Shown here in pieces: positions 14,011 to 16,189 of a stretch of 16,189 nt of DNA. This DNA comes from Holosporaceae bacterium (GTDB taxonomy: Bacteria > Pseudomonadota > Alphaproteobacteria > UBA3830): assembly GCA_031265715.1 (NCBI GenBank), contig JAISCG010000051.1, positions 1 through 16,189 of the forward strand. The letters run 5' to 3'. The notes below the pieces were generated by a model that searched no databases, was not told the DNA's origin, and worked only from the letters and a program-made list of their open reading frames with translations. Positions within the stretch are counted from its first letter, which is position 1. The number at the start of each line of letters is the position of its first letter. Both the position numbers and the translations under genes were made by a program.

Positions 14011-15339
14011 TTGAAAAAAGTTTTTTATGCAGGTTCGATGTTGATTGTTTTGGCGTTTTCCACTGTGCAGCAGAACGTTTTTGCCGCAGAAAATCAATTC
14101 GCGGTTCAATCTGAGGAATACGAGGGAATTGTTGTCGTTGCGAACGAAGATATAATCACCGCCCGGGATTTGGAAGAGCGCATAAGATTAATGTTGTTTT
14201 CGATCGGACAGGAAAATTCTCCCAAAATCAGGTCGCAAATAGAACGCGAAGTCCTGAGGGAAATGATTCAGGAGCGTCTGAAATGGCAGTGTGCAAAAAA
14301 ATTTGCTCCGAGGGAAGGATGGATTTCCGACAACGAGATAAAATTAGCTTTTTCCGATATCGCGAAGCGTATCAATTTAAATTACGACGGTTTTTGCAAA
14401 TTGTTGGAAAGCAGAAAAATAAATAAAGACGTGTTGATGCAGCAGATTCGCACGAATCTTTCCTGGATCGCATATATAAATGCGCGTTTCGGAAGATTGG
14501 TGAATATTTCGGAATCGGAAATTAAAAGAACGCTTGCTCTGATCAAAGAAAGAGAAAATCAGGAATCTTACTACGTGCATCGCATGTTTTTTCCCGTGAG
14601 CGACGCAAAAAACGAAGCCTCCGTTTCGGCTCGCGTAAGCAACATAGTTCACATGCTAAAACAGGGCGCGGATTTCGGCGGACTCGCCCGGCAATTTTCA
14701 AAAAGTCCGGATTCGGCAAAGGGCGGTGAAATCGGCTGGGTGTTTGAAGGGCAATTATCTTCCGAAGAAAATTCCGAACTTAAGAGTATGTTTTCGGGCA
14801 GTTTTAAAGTTGTGCGAAACAGTCGCGGATACGTGATTTTATTTTTGCGCAACAAAAGAGAAGCGGGAATGCAAAAATTCACGACGGTAAAATTTGTTCA
14901 GGTCGTTATTCCGTTTCGAGAACCGAATCCGGGCAAAGCAGAGGTCGCAGAGGTAATCGGCTATCTCAATGAGATGAAAAGAAATTCGCGAAGCTGCCAC
15001 GACTTTGTAAAGCGTGCCAAAGATTCCGGATTTTGCGGAGTATCCGATCCGGTCGTCGTTGCTTTGGAAGAAGTGCAGCCGGAATTTCGTTCGATCATTG
15101 CTTCGATTCCGGCGGGCGGAATCGGAAATCCGATTTCGACTCCGAACAGCGTCGTTGTAGTTTGTGTGCAGGATCGAAAAACGGAAAAAATTCCGGAACC
15201 GACCCGCGAAGACGTCGTGGCGCAAAAGGCGAACGAACGCCTGAGTGTTTTTGCTGACCGTGAAATGCAAGATCTGTATAAAAAATCAAGTATAAAAATC
15301 AGCGAAAAATATGGATCCGTCCTTAATTACGTCAAGTAG
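14011..15339 (+). CDS. surA: Periplasmic peptidyl-prolyl isomerase/chaperone SurA, TTG start
   Basis: SurA escorts unfolded outer-membrane proteins, LptD among its known clients, across the periplasm. TTG 14011 is chosen as start: GGAG at 14001-14004 is six bases upstream, and the product then begins with a clean signal peptide (LKKVFYAGSMLIVLAFSTVQ, cleavage likely after VFAA). The frame extends upstream to 13939 without a good start. The 442-residue protein has a SurA N-terminal domain (EGIVVVANEDIITARDLEER), then a parvulin domain at about 183-283 with YYVHRMFFPV, FGGLARQFSKSP and GGEIGWV. A second parvulin-like domain at about 290-395 lacks most signature residues, as is common. The 3' end overlaps rsmA by 29 bases. 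Confidence 0.88.
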   Translation: MKKVFYAGSMLIVLAFSTVQQNVFAAENQFAVQSEEYEGIVVVANEDIITARDLEERIRLMLFSIGQENSPKIRSQIEREVLREMIQERLKWQCAKKFAPREGWISDNEIKLAFSDIAKRINLNYDGFCKLLESRKINKDVLMQQIRTNLSWIAYINARFGRLVNISESEIKRTLALIKERENQESYYVHRMFFPVSDAKNEASVSARVSNIVHMLKQGADFGGLARQFSKSPDSAKGGEIGWVFEGQLSSEENSELKSMFSGSFKVVRNSRGYVILFLRNKREAGMQKFTTVKFVQVVIPFREPNPGKAEVAEVIGYLNEMKRNSRSCHDFVKRAKDSGFCGVSDPVVVALEEVQPEFRSIIASIPAGGIGNPISTPNSVVVVCVQDRKTEKIPEPTREDVVAQKANERLSVFADREMQDLYKKSSIKISEKYGSVLNYVK

Positions 15340-16150
15340 TGCGGCAGAACTTTCGGCGAAGAAAATATTCGGAGCGTTTCCGCGCAGGGCCGAAAAAAGA
15401 TTCGGACAGAATTTTTTGTTTGATGAAAAGATCAATCGAAAAATTGTTTCTTCGGCCGGGGATTTGTCCGGAAAAGTCGTCGCGGAAGTCGGCCCCGGTC
15501 CCGGAGGACTGACCCTCGAAATTTTAAAACACGATATAAAAAAATTATACATTGTGGAAGTTGATCCGCACTGGAGTCGCGTTTGGAAAAATCTGGGCGC
15601 GTCATTTTTCGAAAAATCGGAGGTCATCGAGTGCGACGCACTGCAATGCAATTTTAAAGACCTCGCCCCGGACGTCATTATTTCCAATCTGCCCTATAAC
15701 ATTTCAACAACACTGCTTGTTAAGTGGTTGAAAGAGTTGGATTTTTGCGAGAAGCTCATATTAATGTTTCAGAAAGAAGTTGCCGAAAGATTGTACGCGG
15801 TGCCGGCAACAAAATCCTATGGAAGATTATCGGTTTTGGCGCAGAGCAGATCGCGCGTCGAAAAAGTTTTTGATCTCGAGCCCGGAAGTTTTTTCCCCGC
15901 TCCGAAAGTAAAATCCGCCGTCCTGAAATTCACTCTGCATTCGGAACGTCCCTGTGATTTTTGTTTATTTTCGGATTTGCTTGCAGCAGTGTTTGCGCAT
16001 CGGCGAAAAGTTGCGGTAAAATCGCTGTCGGATTTTTTCCCGGATCCCGAGCGGGTTTTGGTGGAACTCGGGTACAATAAAAACACCCGCGCGGAAGAAA
16101 TTTCGGTGAAAGATTATATTGAATTGATGCGAAAGAAAAATTATACATAA
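15311..16150 (+). CDS. rsmA: 16S rRNA (adenine(1518/1519)-N6)-dimethyltransferase RsmA (KsgA)
   Basis: A 279-residue protein of the usual length. Motifs in order are KRFGQNFLFD at 29-38, AdoMet motif I VAEVGPGPGGLTLE at 57-70, acidic loop YIVEVD at 80-85, CDA at 108-110, catalytic NLPYNIS at 126-132, FQKEVAERL at 153-161, and FFPAPKVKSAVLKF at 194-207, followed by the helical C-terminal domain with FAHRRKV. The enzyme dimethylates two adjacent adenines near the 3' end of 16S rRNA late in small-subunit assembly. ATG 15311 has no clear Shine-Dalgarno and lies inside surA, so translational coupling to surA is likely. pdxA, often found between surA and rsmA, is not here. Confidence 0.95.
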   Translation: MDPSLITSSSAAELSAKKIFGAFPRRAEKRFGQNFLFDEKINRKIVSSAGDLSGKVVAEVGPGPGGLTLEILKHDIKKLYIVEVDPHWSRVWKNLGASFFEKSEVIECDALQCNFKDLAPDVIISNLPYNISTTLLVKWLKELDFCEKLILMFQKEVAERLYAVPATKSYGRLSVLAQSRSRVEKVFDLEPGSFFPAPKVKSAVLKFTLHSERPCDFCLFSDLLAAVFAHRRKVAVKSLSDFFPDPERVLVELGYNKNTRAEEISVKDYIELMRKKNYT

Positions 16151-16169
16151 ATTTGAAAGTGACTTTGAT

Positions 16170-16189
16170 ATGAATAAATTTAAAATTTC
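16170..16189 (+). CDS. Possible start of a further plus-strand gene, cut by window end
   Basis: ATG 16170 opens a frame reading MNKFKI to the window edge, 19 bases after the rsmA stop and on the same strand. There is only a weak GAAAG upstream. Too short to identify. Confidence 0.25.

Overview
The window looks like part of an AT-rich alphaproteobacterial chromosome, probably from a host-associated lineage of the Holosporales/Rickettsiales kind. The lineage is an inference. It rests on the lptF-lptG-lptD and surA-rsmA gene set, on TTG/GTG starts that are needed to explain several genes, on short intergenic gaps, and on what appear to be CtrA boxes (TTAA-N7-TTAAC), a regulator known only from Alphaproteobacteria. 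No stretch longer than about 300 bases lacks a gene.

Left part (1-3180), accessory. It opens with the 3' end of an ISAs1-like transposase followed by a GC-rich hairpin patch, then a small PQ-loop (SemiSWEET-like) membrane protein. Next comes the most striking structure: three tandem units, each made of a perfect CtrA-type box, a CATAAT -10-like element, a ribosome-binding site, a short leader containing a poly-G tract, and a TadE-like pseudopilin gene. The tracts are 12, 11 and 12 G long. Only 11 G (or 11 plus or minus a multiple of 3) keeps the leader in frame with the pilin body, so unit 2 reads through (ON) while units 1 and 3 are frameshifted (OFF). Units 1 and 2 have nearly identical leaders and N-terminal helices but divergent C-terminal domains. 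I read this as a phase-variable, probably CtrA-controlled set of alternative surface pseudopilins.

Middle part (3181-5680). A membrane-anchored GT4 glycosyltransferase on the minus strand and an unrecognised exported or lipoprotein-like protein on the plus strand diverge from an AT-rich spacer. That spacer holds a perfect 14-bp palindrome containing TATAAT on both strands.

Right part (5657-16189), housekeeping. The minus-strand run alaS, an RluC/RluD-type pseudouridine synthase, and trmL is tightly coupled by one-base overlaps and serves tRNA charging and RNA modification. The minus-strand run lptF-lptG-lptD encodes the inner-membrane permease subunits and the outer-membrane translocon of lipopolysaccharide transport. 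It diverges from plus-strand surA-rsmA (periplasmic chaperone and 16S rRNA dimethyltransferase). In many alphaproteobacteria these genes form a single co-directional string with pdxA between surA and rsmA. Here the lpt block points the opposite way and pdxA is absent from its usual place.
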